Origin: a virus
Length of the DNA: 38,359 nucleotides
Strand: one strand, 5' to 3'
IMG/VR virus record: IMGVR_UViG_3300037189_008897
Span: 1 to 38,359 of that record
Part shown: piece after piece, positions 30,978 through 38,109 of the stretch
How the letters are laid out: the number at the start of each line of letters is the position of its first letter
Numbering within the stretch: position 1 is the first letter of the stretch
Notes under the pieces: generated by a model
Told to the model about the DNA's origin: nothing
Database searches by the model: none
Seen by the model: the letters and a program-made list of their open reading frames with translations, nothing else
Made by a program: the position numbers and the translations under genes

Positions 30978-32191
30978 TTGAATAGAGGGACTCGGAAAGA
31001 AGTATTGCTTCCGTTTGTAAAGACATTGACCTCCATCCAAGCAACAATGTTATTAAAGGCTGATCCAGCAGGGGTAGTGTTTGTACTAAACACCGCTGCT
31101 TGGAAGTTGGCATTGTTGGTGTTGGTGAGGGCTGGTAGGCCGAGTCTGAAGTTGGTTCTGCTAATTGCCCTATTCTCTTCAATATTTATATCGGCAAATC
31201 GTATTGGCTCGACAAATAATATATTATGGTAGAATGTCCACTGACCTGATTCACGAATAAACTTCACTGATTCCTCGGCGTTACTAATCGTAACAAAGTT
31301 AGTAGCGGTGCCAACCTGACGTACAGCCGTAACAGTGCTTGTCGAACCCCTGTGAGTAACTGTTGCGGAATCCCCGTCAAATGTTGCAGAATTTGTTGGC
31401 AAAGCGATCACATTAGTCACCCCCGAAATACTGGGTAACATGGAGTAGACATAAAGATTACGGGCATTTGTACCGTAATTTGTAGAATTTGTAAGTGGAT
31501 TGAATGTCTGAACCAGTGTTTGAATAGGTGCGGCTTGCCAAAAATTAGTCGGACTAACAACAGAACCATTAGTATTCACGGAAACAAGGCTGGTTCCAGC
31601 ATTTGTATTTGTGAGTGCAGGCCAACCAAGGCCAAGATTGGCTCTCCAAGTCGTAGCATCATTTGCCGTTTCAAATGTGAGAAAACCAGCATCGGTTACT
31701 CTAAACTCTTGCGCTTTAACCGTTCCTCCTCCAGCAGAAACATAAGCGGTGTCGATACTGCCGAAAGTAACCCCTGTGTTTGTTTCCCCAAGCCCTATTG
31801 CTGTGCGAAATTTAGAAACGTTGGTATTAGTTAGTGCTGACAAACCGAGTTCAAGGTTTGTTCTAGCTATAGCTGCATTAGTAGCTCCCGTCCCTCCATT
31901 GATGATCGCGGTAGTGCCAATAATATTGGTAGCACGTAGGTTTGTCAGGTTTACTGCATTACTTGATGCAAGGTTGGAGAGGGTCAGAGAAGATGGTTGA
32001 AACGCGGAAGAAGCGTTGGTCGCGGCACTGCCTAGACCGAGACCCGTACGTCCCTGCGAAGCATTGGCCGTCCAAAAATTAGACGGATACGTAATAGTAT
32101 AGTTGGACTTATTTACCATTACAGCGTTCTGTCCGTAAGCATTTATGGCTACCGACATTGCTGTAAACAAGATTGCTAGTTTTTTACACAT
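30974..32191 (-). CDS. Tail-fibre-like protein with signal peptide, 405 aa
   Basis: From ATG at 32191 the N-terminus MCKKLAILFTAMSVAINAYGQ is a Sec-type signal (basic start, hydrophobic core, AYGQ cleavage-like end). The body is Asn/Thr/Gly-rich and contains three copies of the module TNLGLG..ALTNTN..FR..IGLG also found in the 568-aa fibre. The C-terminus is beta-rich. The start is placed at the ATG eight bases before the upstream gene's stop, because the longer open frame (32251) puts a charged leader ahead of the signal. Phage fibres assemble in the cytoplasm, so an export signal is odd. Confidence 0.7.
   Translation of the reverse strand: MCKKLAILFTAMSVAINAYGQNAVMVNKSNYTITYPSNFWTANASQGRTGLGLGSAATNASSAFQPSSLTLSNLASSNAVNLTNLRATNIIGTTAIINGGTGATNAAIARTNLELGLSALTNTNVSKFRTAIGLGETNTGVTFGSIDTAYVSAGGGTVKAQEFRVTDAGFLTFETANDATTWRANLGLGWPALTNTNAGTSLVSVNTNGSVVSPTNFWQAAPIQTLVQTFNPLTNSTNYGTNARNLYVYSMLPSISGVTNVIALPTNSATFDGDSATVTHRGSTSTVTAVRQVGTATNFVTISNAEESVKFIRESGQWTFYHNILFVEPIRFADINIEENRAISRTNFRLGLPALTNTNNANFQAAVFSTNTTPAGSAFNNIVAWMEVNVFTNGSNTSFRVPLFK
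31787..31867 (-). repeat. ALTNTN module, copy in 405-aa fibre
   Basis: 81 bases encode a 27-residue unit beginning ARTNLELG and ending AIGLG with LSALTNTN in the middle. Weaker copies lie at about 31597-31655 (NLGLGWPALTNTN) and 31093-31170 (SRTNFRLGLPALTNTN). The unit recurs in the neighbouring 568-aa fibre gene. Confidence 0.7.
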
Positions 32192-33077
32192 CGACGAATT
32201 CATCTCCAAGCGCGAGTTGGTTATTTGGATTTCCTGACACACGCGCCTCATGCCAGTTTCCGGTTGTAATATTACGTAGTAACAGTCGACCTGTGGTCAG
32301 GTCAACCTTGTATCTATTTGAAGTCAAAGTAAATCCCACAGGGGGCGTATCTCCGAGAGATATGGTAGTTCCGTCAATGCCTCGTAGCAATACATTGACC
32401 CACACACCTGTATCGTCATTTTTAATCTGTAGAATCCCGTTATTGATGCGCACAAAATCATCTGACAATGAGGTAATCTCGTTGACGGGGCCGAGCACGG
32501 CATCGCCGAGAGAAAATGTAAAACTTCCGTCTTCCCCAGTGACAACAAGTTCTCTCCAATCATTGCCGTCGACATTACGGACGAGAAGTCCGTTGTCGTA
32601 GGATACTCCGACATACAATCCCGCTAGATCCATATCGGTAACGCGGTATCCGCTATTGACCAATGTATAATTAAACTCAACTTCTGTGATATAAGAGGAA
32701 GTACTGAGTTGAATGATTCCAAGAAAATCGGCTGACGGCAGGTCATTTCCCGGACCAGCGTCCAATTTCAGAGATTCTCGATAAGTGGTACCTGTTACTG
32801 AAACCTGACCATCGTAAAAAACAACCCCGGACGAACTAAAACTCGGAACCCTTGAAAAACTGTTCAAAGACCACAATGCAGCCACATCCCTGCGGCGGGG
32901 TTTCTTGACTAGGAACTTGACTGCGGTATCCGTAACCCGCCCACCACCGCTGCGGTATACAGCCACACGCAGGGTATACTGATCGCCATACTTATCCGAC
33001 CAAGTAGAGAAAGGCCGAGGATCGTCGATCCAGCGGCTGAGCTTTCCACTATCTAGGTCTATGGCTAGGCTTTTCAT
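32184..33077 (-). CDS. Tail protein with three C-terminal repeats, 297 aa
   Basis: The N-terminus KSLAIDLDSGKLSRWIDDPRP is followed by a beta-rich domain (YTLRVAVYRSGGGRVTDTAV), and from about 165 to the end by three ~35-residue repeats: GLLVRNVDGNDWRELVV, GILQIKNDDTGVWVNVLL and GRLLLRNITTGNWHEARV, each ending near a LGD. These G-L-x-x-(R/K)-N-x-x-x-x-x-W repeats suit a fibre or decoration shaft. It overlaps the fibre gene by eight bases and the 39-aa gene by 29. Confidence 0.65.
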   Translation of the reverse strand: MKSLAIDLDSGKLSRWIDDPRPFSTWSDKYGDQYTLRVAVYRSGGGRVTDTAVKFLVKKPRRRDVAALWSLNSFSRVPSFSSSGVVFYDGQVSVTGTTYRESLKLDAGPGNDLPSADFLGIIQLSTSSYITEVEFNYTLVNSGYRVTDMDLAGLYVGVSYDNGLLVRNVDGNDWRELVVTGEDGSFTFSLGDAVLGPVNEITSLSDDFVRINNGILQIKNDDTGVWVNVLLRGIDGTTISLGDTPPVGFTLTSNRYKVDLTTGRLLLRNITTGNWHEARVSGNPNNQLALGDEFVDV

Positions 33078-33168
33078 CGTCCTTGGGTTTTTCCTTTCGG
33101 GGTTTCTTACGTTTAATTTTTACTTCGCGAGGATACTCGTCTTCCTTGTACGGGTCAAACTTTGGCAT
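33049..33168 (-). CDS. Tiny highly charged protein, 39 aa
   Basis: ATG at 33168 lies one base after the preceding gene's stop and encodes MPKFDPYKEDEYPREVKIKR followed by a Lys/Pro/Arg/Asp-rich tail. It overlaps the 297-aa gene by 29 bases. Extreme charge and no hydrophobic segment suggest a disordered, nucleic-acid- or partner-binding peptide. Spacing supports it; no family recognised. Confidence 0.45.
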   Translation of the reverse strand: MPKFDPYKEDEYPREVKIKRKKPRKEKPKDDEKPSHRPR

Positions 33169-33169
33169 A

Positions 33170-33352
33170 CTAAAAATCCACTTTTCCTTTCAGCATGATG
33201 CTTTTGATAGGCTTTTTCAGTGAACCTCCAAGTTTGATATCAAGTTTAATAGATGCCAGAAGACGAATCCACCAAGGACGCTTATCAAGGTGGTCATGGA
33301 CAGGGTGCGGACGTGTGTTAAATATCGCATCCAGTCTGTCCTTCTCAGTCAT
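33170..33352 (-). CDS. Small basic protein, 60 aa
   Basis: The product MTEKDRLDAIFNTRPHPVHD continues with a Trp-containing basic helix (KRPWWIRLLASIKLDIKLGG) and ends SIMLKGKVDF. It overlaps the holin-like gene by eight bases. The amphipathic segment might associate with membrane, in line with the lysis neighbourhood. No family recognised. Confidence 0.5.
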   Translation of the reverse strand: MTEKDRLDAIFNTRPHPVHDHLDKRPWWIRLLASIKLDIKLGGSLKKPIKSIMLKGKVDF

Positions 33353-33659
33353 TAACGGCTGGGATAGCCTTGCGCACTTCGGTGTAAGTCACGGGGCCGG
33401 GGATACCGTCCTGCGTAGCATTAACCAGAGCTTGGATCTTTTTAATCCCGTCAGTTTGGACGGTGTTGGTCAAGTAGTTCACAGCGGCCATGATGCAGCT
33501 AACGACAAATCCGGTAACTGCTACCTGATCTACTTGGCTGGCTAGGCTAGAATCATACGAAGCGAGCTTGGCAATAGCGGCACCGACTGCCGTAGCAATA
33601 ATAGGGGTCAAGATGCCCCCGGCTCGGGATACCAAGAATTTAAGTAGCGTATTTTTCAT
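33345..33659 (-). CDS. Holin-like membrane protein, 104 aa
   Basis: The product has a basic start (MKNTLLKFLVSRAGG), a first membrane helix (ILTPIIATAVGAAIAKLA) and a second (VAVTGFVVSCIMAAVNYL), followed by a polar C-terminus with QALVNATQDGIPGPVTYTEV. Two helices and a position next to an LLH-type candidate and an XhlA-like protein suggest a holin or antiholin. The last part recalls a peptidoglycan-binding-like repeat but is too short. It overlaps the neighbouring gene by one base. Confidence 0.6.
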   Translation of the reverse strand: MKNTLLKFLVSRAGGILTPIIATAVGAAIAKLASYDSSLASQVDQVAVTGFVVSCIMAAVNYLTNTVQTDGIKKIQALVNATQDGIPGPVTYTEVRKAIPAVND

Positions 33660-33943
33660 TATTCCTCCAGTTTCAGTCTTTGCACAGCCGACTCAACGGT
33701 GAGACGGATAAGGCTCTCGGTTGCATTGATACCAAGTTCCGAAGCGGCCATGGTGAGATTTTTGATAGCCATATCGCGTTTCTGGGCTCCGGTTTTATCC
33801 AGATCGGACAAGCCTCGAACAATCTCAAGGGCGTACGGCAAAAGAGCGGCCATACCGGATGCGAATAACTGCTTGAGGATTGGGAGGTAGAAGTTAAGCA
33901 ACGCTGTGCTAATTCCTGTTAGTTTGGCTAGTAGTGTTTTCAT
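33659..33943 (-). CDS. LLH-type phage holin candidate, 94 aa
   Basis: The N-terminal hydrophobic half (TALLNFYLPILKQLFASGMAALLPYAL) is followed by the helix KRDMAIKNLTMAASELGINA and SLIRLTVESAVQRL, the C-terminal pattern I associate with LLH-family holins. Those make inner-membrane lesions that release or activate the lysin. Its position with two further lysis-type genes, and a lysin candidate 2.7 kb downstream, fits. One base overlaps with the 104-aa gene. Confidence 0.6.
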   Translation of the reverse strand: MKTLLAKLTGISTALLNFYLPILKQLFASGMAALLPYALEIVRGLSDLDKTGAQKRDMAIKNLTMAASELGINATESLIRLTVESAVQRLKLEE

Positions 33944-33945
33944 GG

Positions 33946-34158
33946 TTATTGGCTAAATACGTTTTTAAAGCTTGTAAGAACTATGGTTACAACGGCACCC
34001 ACCGCTGCCGAGAACCCGACTACATGGGATCGGTAGTTCTCCAAATTCTTGATCCTCTCATCGTGTTTTTCGAACAAAGAGCGAAACGAAGACTGGTTGT
34101 CCAAGACTATGTCTAGCTTGGTCTCCAGTCTTACTAGTCTCTCGATGTCTTCGTTCAT
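33946..34158 (-). CDS. XhlA-like membrane protein, 70 aa
   Basis: The product begins MNEDIERLVRLETKLDIVLD, has a coiled-coil helix through EKHDERIKNLENYRSHVVGF, and a C-terminal membrane helix SAAVGAVVTIVLTSF ending FKNVFSQ. A coiled coil then a C-terminal anchor is the XhlA (haemolysin/lysis) layout. Two bases separate it from the holin candidate, so the three form a lysis-like set. Confidence 0.65.
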   Translation of the reverse strand: MNEDIERLVRLETKLDIVLDNQSSFRSLFEKHDERIKNLENYRSHVVGFSAAVGAVVTIVLTSFKNVFSQ

Positions 34159-34192
34159 TCTATTTAGAAGTTAAGTTTTAGTAACCCGTAAG

Positions 34193-34612
34193 TCAATTCT
34201 GAACAGCCTCTTCAAGAAGTGGTGTCTCTTCTGGAAGCGGAGTCAGCACCACACTATTGCCATTCCACGAGAATTCACGGGATGGGTTAATAATGGCGCG
34301 AGGGCCAGAGTCTTTTGCGGCATCCAGCGATTGATTCAGTGCCGTTGCAGTTGCGGCTTGGAGCGCGATCAAACCTGTTACAGCTTCGGGGCCGAGATGG
34401 TTAAGCACTGCGGTGAGACGATCATCTGGCAAACTCCATACAGCGGCGTGTGCAGCGTTGAGGCTCTGCACAAGCAGTTGGCCATAGTAGGTGGTTCCGT
34501 TGGCTGCGCGGCTGATGTTCGACAAGTCTTGCTCAAGCTGCGTCTGTGGGACAAGTTGTGCGTTGACGGTTGGCGCGAGGGCCACGATTGCGAGGAGGAT
34601 TAGTTTTTTCAT
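34193..34612 (-). CDS. Secreted small protein with signal peptide, 139 aa
   Basis: ATG at 34612 follows the fibre stop by five bases. The N-terminus MKKLILLAIVALAPTVNAQ is a Sec signal with a cleavage-like VNAQ. The mature part is helical and Ala/Leu/Gln-rich (LVQSLNAAHAAVWSLPDDRL, LIALQAATATALNQSLDA) and has no known enzymatic motif. The longer open frame (34666) would place the signal internally and is rejected. It is the second of three signal-peptide genes in the block. Confidence 0.65.
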   Translation of the reverse strand: MKKLILLAIVALAPTVNAQLVPQTQLEQDLSNISRAANGTTYYGQLLVQSLNAAHAAVWSLPDDRLTAVLNHLGPEAVTGLIALQAATATALNQSLDAAKDSGPRAIINPSREFSWNGNSVVLTPLPEETPLLEEAVQN

Positions 34613-34617
34613 AGTTG

Positions 34618-36324
34618 TTACCAGTTTGTTAGTGAAGTGCGCCGCCATACGTTGTTGGAGACGCAAATGTAGAGGAAATTGTTGGTGTCGTAGCGCATAT
34701 CGCCAGCCGTGCCAGTGTCGGTTGAATTGGTCGGTGCCGTGCCTTGTAATCGGTGCTGGGCGTCTATGACGCTGTAGGCCGAATCGTCCGCGAGGCGAAC
34801 TTGCAACACGGTGTTGGTGCGTTTGAGGGCTGGGAAGTTGGTGGTCGTGCCGCCGAATTGAACCACCCCAGAAAACTCTGCGTTTGAGGCTCGAAGGCTC
34901 CCCGATGCATCTGTTGAGGTTCCGTTGCCAATCGCCAATACCCCCGATGCGGAACGCGACAAGCCCAAGTCAAAAACGGGGGCATTGTTTTGCACGGTTG
35001 CTCCAGCACCCCATCCAATTACCCCAACGGAAGCGCACCACTGTTTGCCAGCCCTCCAACTAAAATATGCGTTGGCTATGGAGGGCGTACCATTGTAAAT
35101 CTCAAAGTCAGCATAAGCTATTCTTGCGCCGATAGACTGCAACCCTCCAAGACTAATTCCTACAATATTGTTGTTGCCGACATTGCCGCCTACAATGAGT
35201 TGGGTTCCAAGAGTTCCAGTCGTTACCGTTGTTTGACCGTTTGTTGCAATGGTCATCCTCGTAGTCCCATCGGTCTGAAACTCCAGCGCCCTCGCCGTGC
35301 CGCCGCCGCTTCCCTTCTCAGTTCCAATGGTCAGCACATTGTTTGTCCAAGCAATTCTTCCACGTTCATAATTCGTGGAGTTGGAGTAGGTGTTGTAAAT
35401 GTTGTAGGTCTGGGGATTTGTGCCATTGCGGGATGCGAGCGTGTTTGTGGTATCGCGCAAAAGATAAGTATCACCAGTTACAGGCTGTGTAGTTGAGTTT
35501 CCCCAAGCCAATAGAAAGTCCGAATTAAACATTAGGTTATTTCCAAAATAACGCATTTGAGGTTCAGTCCCATCGGTAAATGTAAGTTCTCCTGCTGTTC
35601 TCTGATAGATGCCAACGGACGATCCAGTTAATACAAATGATGGATTTGTTGCCAAACCAGCACCTAATGTTAACTTTGGAAGTGTCGCCACAAACGCACT
35701 TCCACCAGCACCATCGGCAGTGAGTATGCTGTTGGTTGTAGCCGCTCCAGAGGGAACGCTGTTGTTAGTTGCAAGGGAGCCAAGGCCGATATCTGAACGA
35801 AAGTTTGTCACATTTGTATTGGTAAGCCAGCTTGCTCCAAGCCCAAGATTTGTCCTAGTCTGATTTGGAGATCCTCCAGATACAAAACTTATAGAGTCGC
35901 CAGCACCTAATGTTATTGGCCCACTAAAACCTCCAGTTGTTGCTATTGCACTTCCAATTTGAAGTCGTGTTCCCGTGATATCCGCAAAGGTTACATTTTG
36001 ATTTGTTCCGAGTCCGATATCTGTTCGGAAGTTTGAAGCATTGGTATTGGTAAGAGCAAGCCAGCCAAGTCCAAGGTTAGTGCGCGTTACTGCAATATTC
36101 GTCAATGCTCCCGTAAAATAAATAGCCCCCTCTACCGTCAAGTTATCTGCACCCAGATCAACAGAAGTAGCTTGACCAGTAAAAATAACAGGATTAGTAA
36201 ATGTGAGCGTGTTTGACCCAGAATACGCAACTTGCCCGTTGGTTGTGTTGTAGCCAAGGGTCTTGATCGTCTGCGAATATGCAGCCGCAGTTGTTAGCAA
36301 AATGGCAATTAGATATTTAATCAT
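34618..36324 (-). CDS. Tail-fibre protein with signal peptide, 568 aa
   Basis: The N-terminus MIKYLIAILLTTAAAYSQ is a clear Sec-type signal. The shaft is rich in Thr, Asn and Gly, with the module TRTNLGLG..ALTNTN..NFRTDIGLG twice (about 80-107 and 156-182). The C-terminal GDMRYDTNNFLYICV..WRRTSLTNW resembles fibre tips ending in Trp-containing C(V/I)(A/S)..W-K/R patterns. A trimeric receptor-binding fibre is likely. An export signal on it is unexpected. ATGA links it to the collagen-like fibre upstream. Confidence 0.75.
   Translation of the reverse strand: MIKYLIAILLTTAAAYSQTIKTLGYNTTNGQVAYSGSNTLTFTNPVIFTGQATSVDLGADNLTVEGAIYFTGALTNIAVTRTNLGLGWLALTNTNASNFRTDIGLGTNQNVTFADITGTRLQIGSAIATTGGFSGPITLGAGDSISFVSGGSPNQTRTNLGLGASWLTNTNVTNFRSDIGLGSLATNNSVPSGAATTNSILTADGAGGSAFVATLPKLTLGAGLATNPSFVLTGSSVGIYQRTAGELTFTDGTEPQMRYFGNNLMFNSDFLLAWGNSTTQPVTGDTYLLRDTTNTLASRNGTNPQTYNIYNTYSNSTNYERGRIAWTNNVLTIGTEKGSGGGTARALEFQTDGTTRMTIATNGQTTVTTGTLGTQLIVGGNVGNNNIVGISLGGLQSIGARIAYADFEIYNGTPSIANAYFSWRAGKQWCASVGVIGWGAGATVQNNAPVFDLGLSRSASGVLAIGNGTSTDASGSLRASNAEFSGVVQFGGTTTNFPALKRTNTVLQVRLADDSAYSVIDAQHRLQGTAPTNSTDTGTAGDMRYDTNNFLYICVSNNVWRRTSLTNW
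35779..35859 (-). repeat. ALTNTN-type module, copy 2 in 568-aa fibre
   Basis: 81 bases encode TRTNLGLG, ASWLTNTN, then NFRSDIGLG. The unit aligns over all 27 residues with copy 1 at 36007-36087, differing mainly in the middle. Confidence 0.75.
36007..36087 (-). repeat. ALTNTN module, copy 1 in 568-aa fibre
   Basis: 81 bases encode TRTNLGLG, WLALTNTN, then NFRTDIGLG. It recurs at 35779-35859 and, more weakly, three times in the 405-aa fibre (for example 31787-31867), showing that the two fibre genes share a repeat unit. Confidence 0.75.
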
Positions 36325-37289
36325 AGCTTTGTAGATGACAGATTCCCGTCATTATCAATAGTTATACGCCAACGCGAATTATTAGGCGATTTTAAAATAA
36401 CCCCTTTTGTGGCATCAGTTACTTCATAGTCGGTAGCCTGTTGAGTGAGGGCTAGTGTGCCTATGGCGTCTGCGGGGAAATACAACTCGCTTCCGTTGAT
36501 AGAAATTTTCTTTTCTTCAGCTTCTATAACTAAGCCAAATTCGGGAATGCTGATTCCACTTGGGCCGCTAATGACTAAGTGGCCTTGACCAGTTGAGTTG
36601 AGCACCCCAGAACCTAGGCCGCTGATGCGCCCATCGTTCCCTTCGCAAGCTGTGCCTGCCGTTGTTCCATAGGTGACTCCACCAGTTCCCCACTCGGTAT
36701 CGTAGCTGGTGTTAGTCTTTTTGCGGAGTACTTGACCAGTAGTTCCGCCTGCTGGAACTCCAGCAGCAGAACTTGCCTTGCCGTCCAATGCGGTCTGGGT
36801 TGCGGTGGAGACGGGTTTATTGGCGTCTGAAGTGTTATCTGCATTGCCAAGACCCACCATGGACTTGGTAATGCCTGATACCGTCCCAGTAAATGTGGGC
36901 GAGGCCAGATTAGCCTTTAGATTTAAAGCCGTTTGAGTAGCTGTGGATACTGGTTTGTTCGTATCAGATGTATTGTCTACATTGCCCAGTCCAACTGTGG
37001 ATTTTGTGATCGTGGTCCATTCTGGAGCAGTGGCTCCCGTATTTACCGTGAGAAACTGACCAGCGGTTCCGATAGCAAGCCTATCTGGAACGGTGGCGTT
37101 ACGGTAAAGAATATCTCCTCGATTGGTCAGGGCAGATGTCCCCGTAGGCCCTTGGATCCCTTGAATTCCTTGGATTCCCTGCGTACCTTGGTCGGAAAAA
37201 ACTACATCGTAGGAGATAAGTTGTGCCGCCACTGTACCATCAACGGTCAGTGTTTCATCATATGCTATCTCGTAAACTTTAAGGTTCAC
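36321..37289 (-). CDS. Tail fibre with collagen-like and fibre repeats, 322 aa
   Basis: After a short beta domain, a collagen-like GTQGIQGIQGIQGPTG (about 34-50) is followed by SALTNRGDILYRN. Two copies of a phage-fibre repeat, TVGLGNVDNTSDTNKPVSTA and MVGLGNADNTSDANKPVSTA, follow at about 97-160, each continuing TQTAL. The C-terminus is a beta domain ending GNLSSTKL. This is a typical trimeric side-fibre layout. It overlaps the BppU-like gene and the 568-aa fibre by four bases each. Confidence 0.85.
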   Translation of the reverse strand: MNLKVYEIAYDETLTVDGTVAAQLISYDVVFSDQGTQGIQGIQGIQGPTGTSALTNRGDILYRNATVPDRLAIGTAGQFLTVNTGATAPEWTTITKSTVGLGNVDNTSDTNKPVSTATQTALNLKANLASPTFTGTVSGITKSMVGLGNADNTSDANKPVSTATQTALDGKASSAAGVPAGGTTGQVLRKKTNTSYDTEWGTGGVTYGTTAGTACEGNDGRISGLGSGVLNSTGQGHLVISGPSGISIPEFGLVIEAEEKKISINGSELYFPADAIGTLALTQQATDYEVTDATKGVILKSPNNSRWRITIDNDGNLSSTKL

Positions 37290-37639
37290 AGGGCTTTAGT
37301 CGGTACTGACACCAGATCAAAGGTTCCTGAGACAAGGGTTGTGCGTGTCCCAGAAGCGGATTTCACTTTTATCCCGCGATAGTATTTGCCGGGAACATTG
37401 AGTTCGCTGGCAGAAATTGGGAGGGTTACCTCGCCCGTAGTGGGGGATGTCGGAGTGAAAGATTTGTGGATAAATGCCTCATCATCATTCCACGACAAAT
37501 CTTTGGTGATGGTTACCCAAAATGTCCATCCTGTAATATCTTTAGGATTCCCATCTGCATCAGACAGACGGACTACTGCAGCCCAATCGTCGCCGACTGG
37601 ATGAACTACATTATCGACGATGTAAGGGTAGTCGGCCAC
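37286..37639 (-). CDS. BppU/Ig-like baseplate or fibre-attachment protein, 117 aa
   Basis: The product MADYPYIVDNVVHPVGDDWA has a beta-sandwich pattern with VRLSDADGNPKDITGWTFWV and a strand ending RTTLVSGTFDLVS. The VRL.D..G.P.DITGW segment recalls N-terminal domains of baseplate upper proteins (BppU), which attach fibres. The four-base overlap with the collagen-like fibre supports an adaptor role. The family is inferred from the pattern. Confidence 0.6.
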   Translation of the reverse strand: MADYPYIVDNVVHPVGDDWAAVVRLSDADGNPKDITGWTFWVTITKDLSWNDDEAFIHKSFTPTSPTTGEVTLPISASELNVPGKYYRGIKVKSASGTRTTLVSGTFDLVSVPTKAL

Positions 37640-37642
37640 GGA

Positions 37643-37957
37643 CTATGCCATTTTCTTTTTCGAAGCAGCGCGGCGTTCAATTGCGGCGAGAAATCCTCCC
37701 TCAGAAGTAGGGGCCCCACCTTCTTCGGCAGACATATCCTCACCCTCCATACCCGCCTCTTCAGAACCGCCTTCGGCCTTATCTTCGGCCATGTCATCCT
37801 GTCCGCTAACAGGCATGCCGTCGATTTCTTTGAGGTACAGTTCACCACCCTCACCAAGTTGAACGGTAGCCATGACTTCAAACGTGTCTCCGGGATTGAC
37901 ACCTTCGGGAACTCCCATCCCTTCCGGAGCTTTAAATTCGATCGATTCTTTTTTCAT
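37643..37957 (-). CDS. Acidic phage protein with APEGM..GD motif, 104 aa
   Basis: The chosen ATG at 37957 has GAGGAT eight bases upstream. The product starts MKKESIEFKAPEGMGVPEG, then DTFEVMATVQLGEGGELYLKEIDGMPV, a conserved-looking beta domain, and continues with a long Glu/Gly/Met-rich acidic tail ending in a basic KKK. Similar APEG..GD.F small proteins follow capsid genes in phages. An alternative ATG at 38041 adds a CDCGCED Cys cluster, and a TTG at 38095 is open but would translate the hairpin. Possibly a virion or assembly factor. Confidence 0.65.
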   Translation of the reverse strand: MKKESIEFKAPEGMGVPEGVNPGDTFEVMATVQLGEGGELYLKEIDGMPVSGQDDMAEDKAEGGSEEAGMEGEDMSAEEGGAPTSEGGFLAAIERRAASKKKMA

Positions 37958-38052
37958 ATGATTATCCTCACACCCACAATCACACCCCTTGGCGTGCTTT
38001 CCACCCATTTTCGGTGGAGCTATTGCAATTACAAGTTCCATTTTATTGGGTT

Positions 38053-38090
38053 GGGGGAGAAGAGTTGCCGCGAGGCTTCCCTTCTCCCCC
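38053..38090 (-). terminator. Strong hairpin after the capsid-like gene, no T-tract
   Basis: GGGGGAGAAG (38053-38062) pairs perfectly with CTTCTCCCCC (38081-38090) and the loop includes a GCC/GGC mini-stem. It begins about 20 bases after the leftward capsid-like stop. On the leftward transcript it is followed by an A-rich rather than U-rich segment, so termination would be inefficient; it could act as an attenuator or mRNA-stabilising hairpin. Confidence 0.5.
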
Positions 38091-38109
38091 ACCAATGTTT
38101 ACTTATGGA

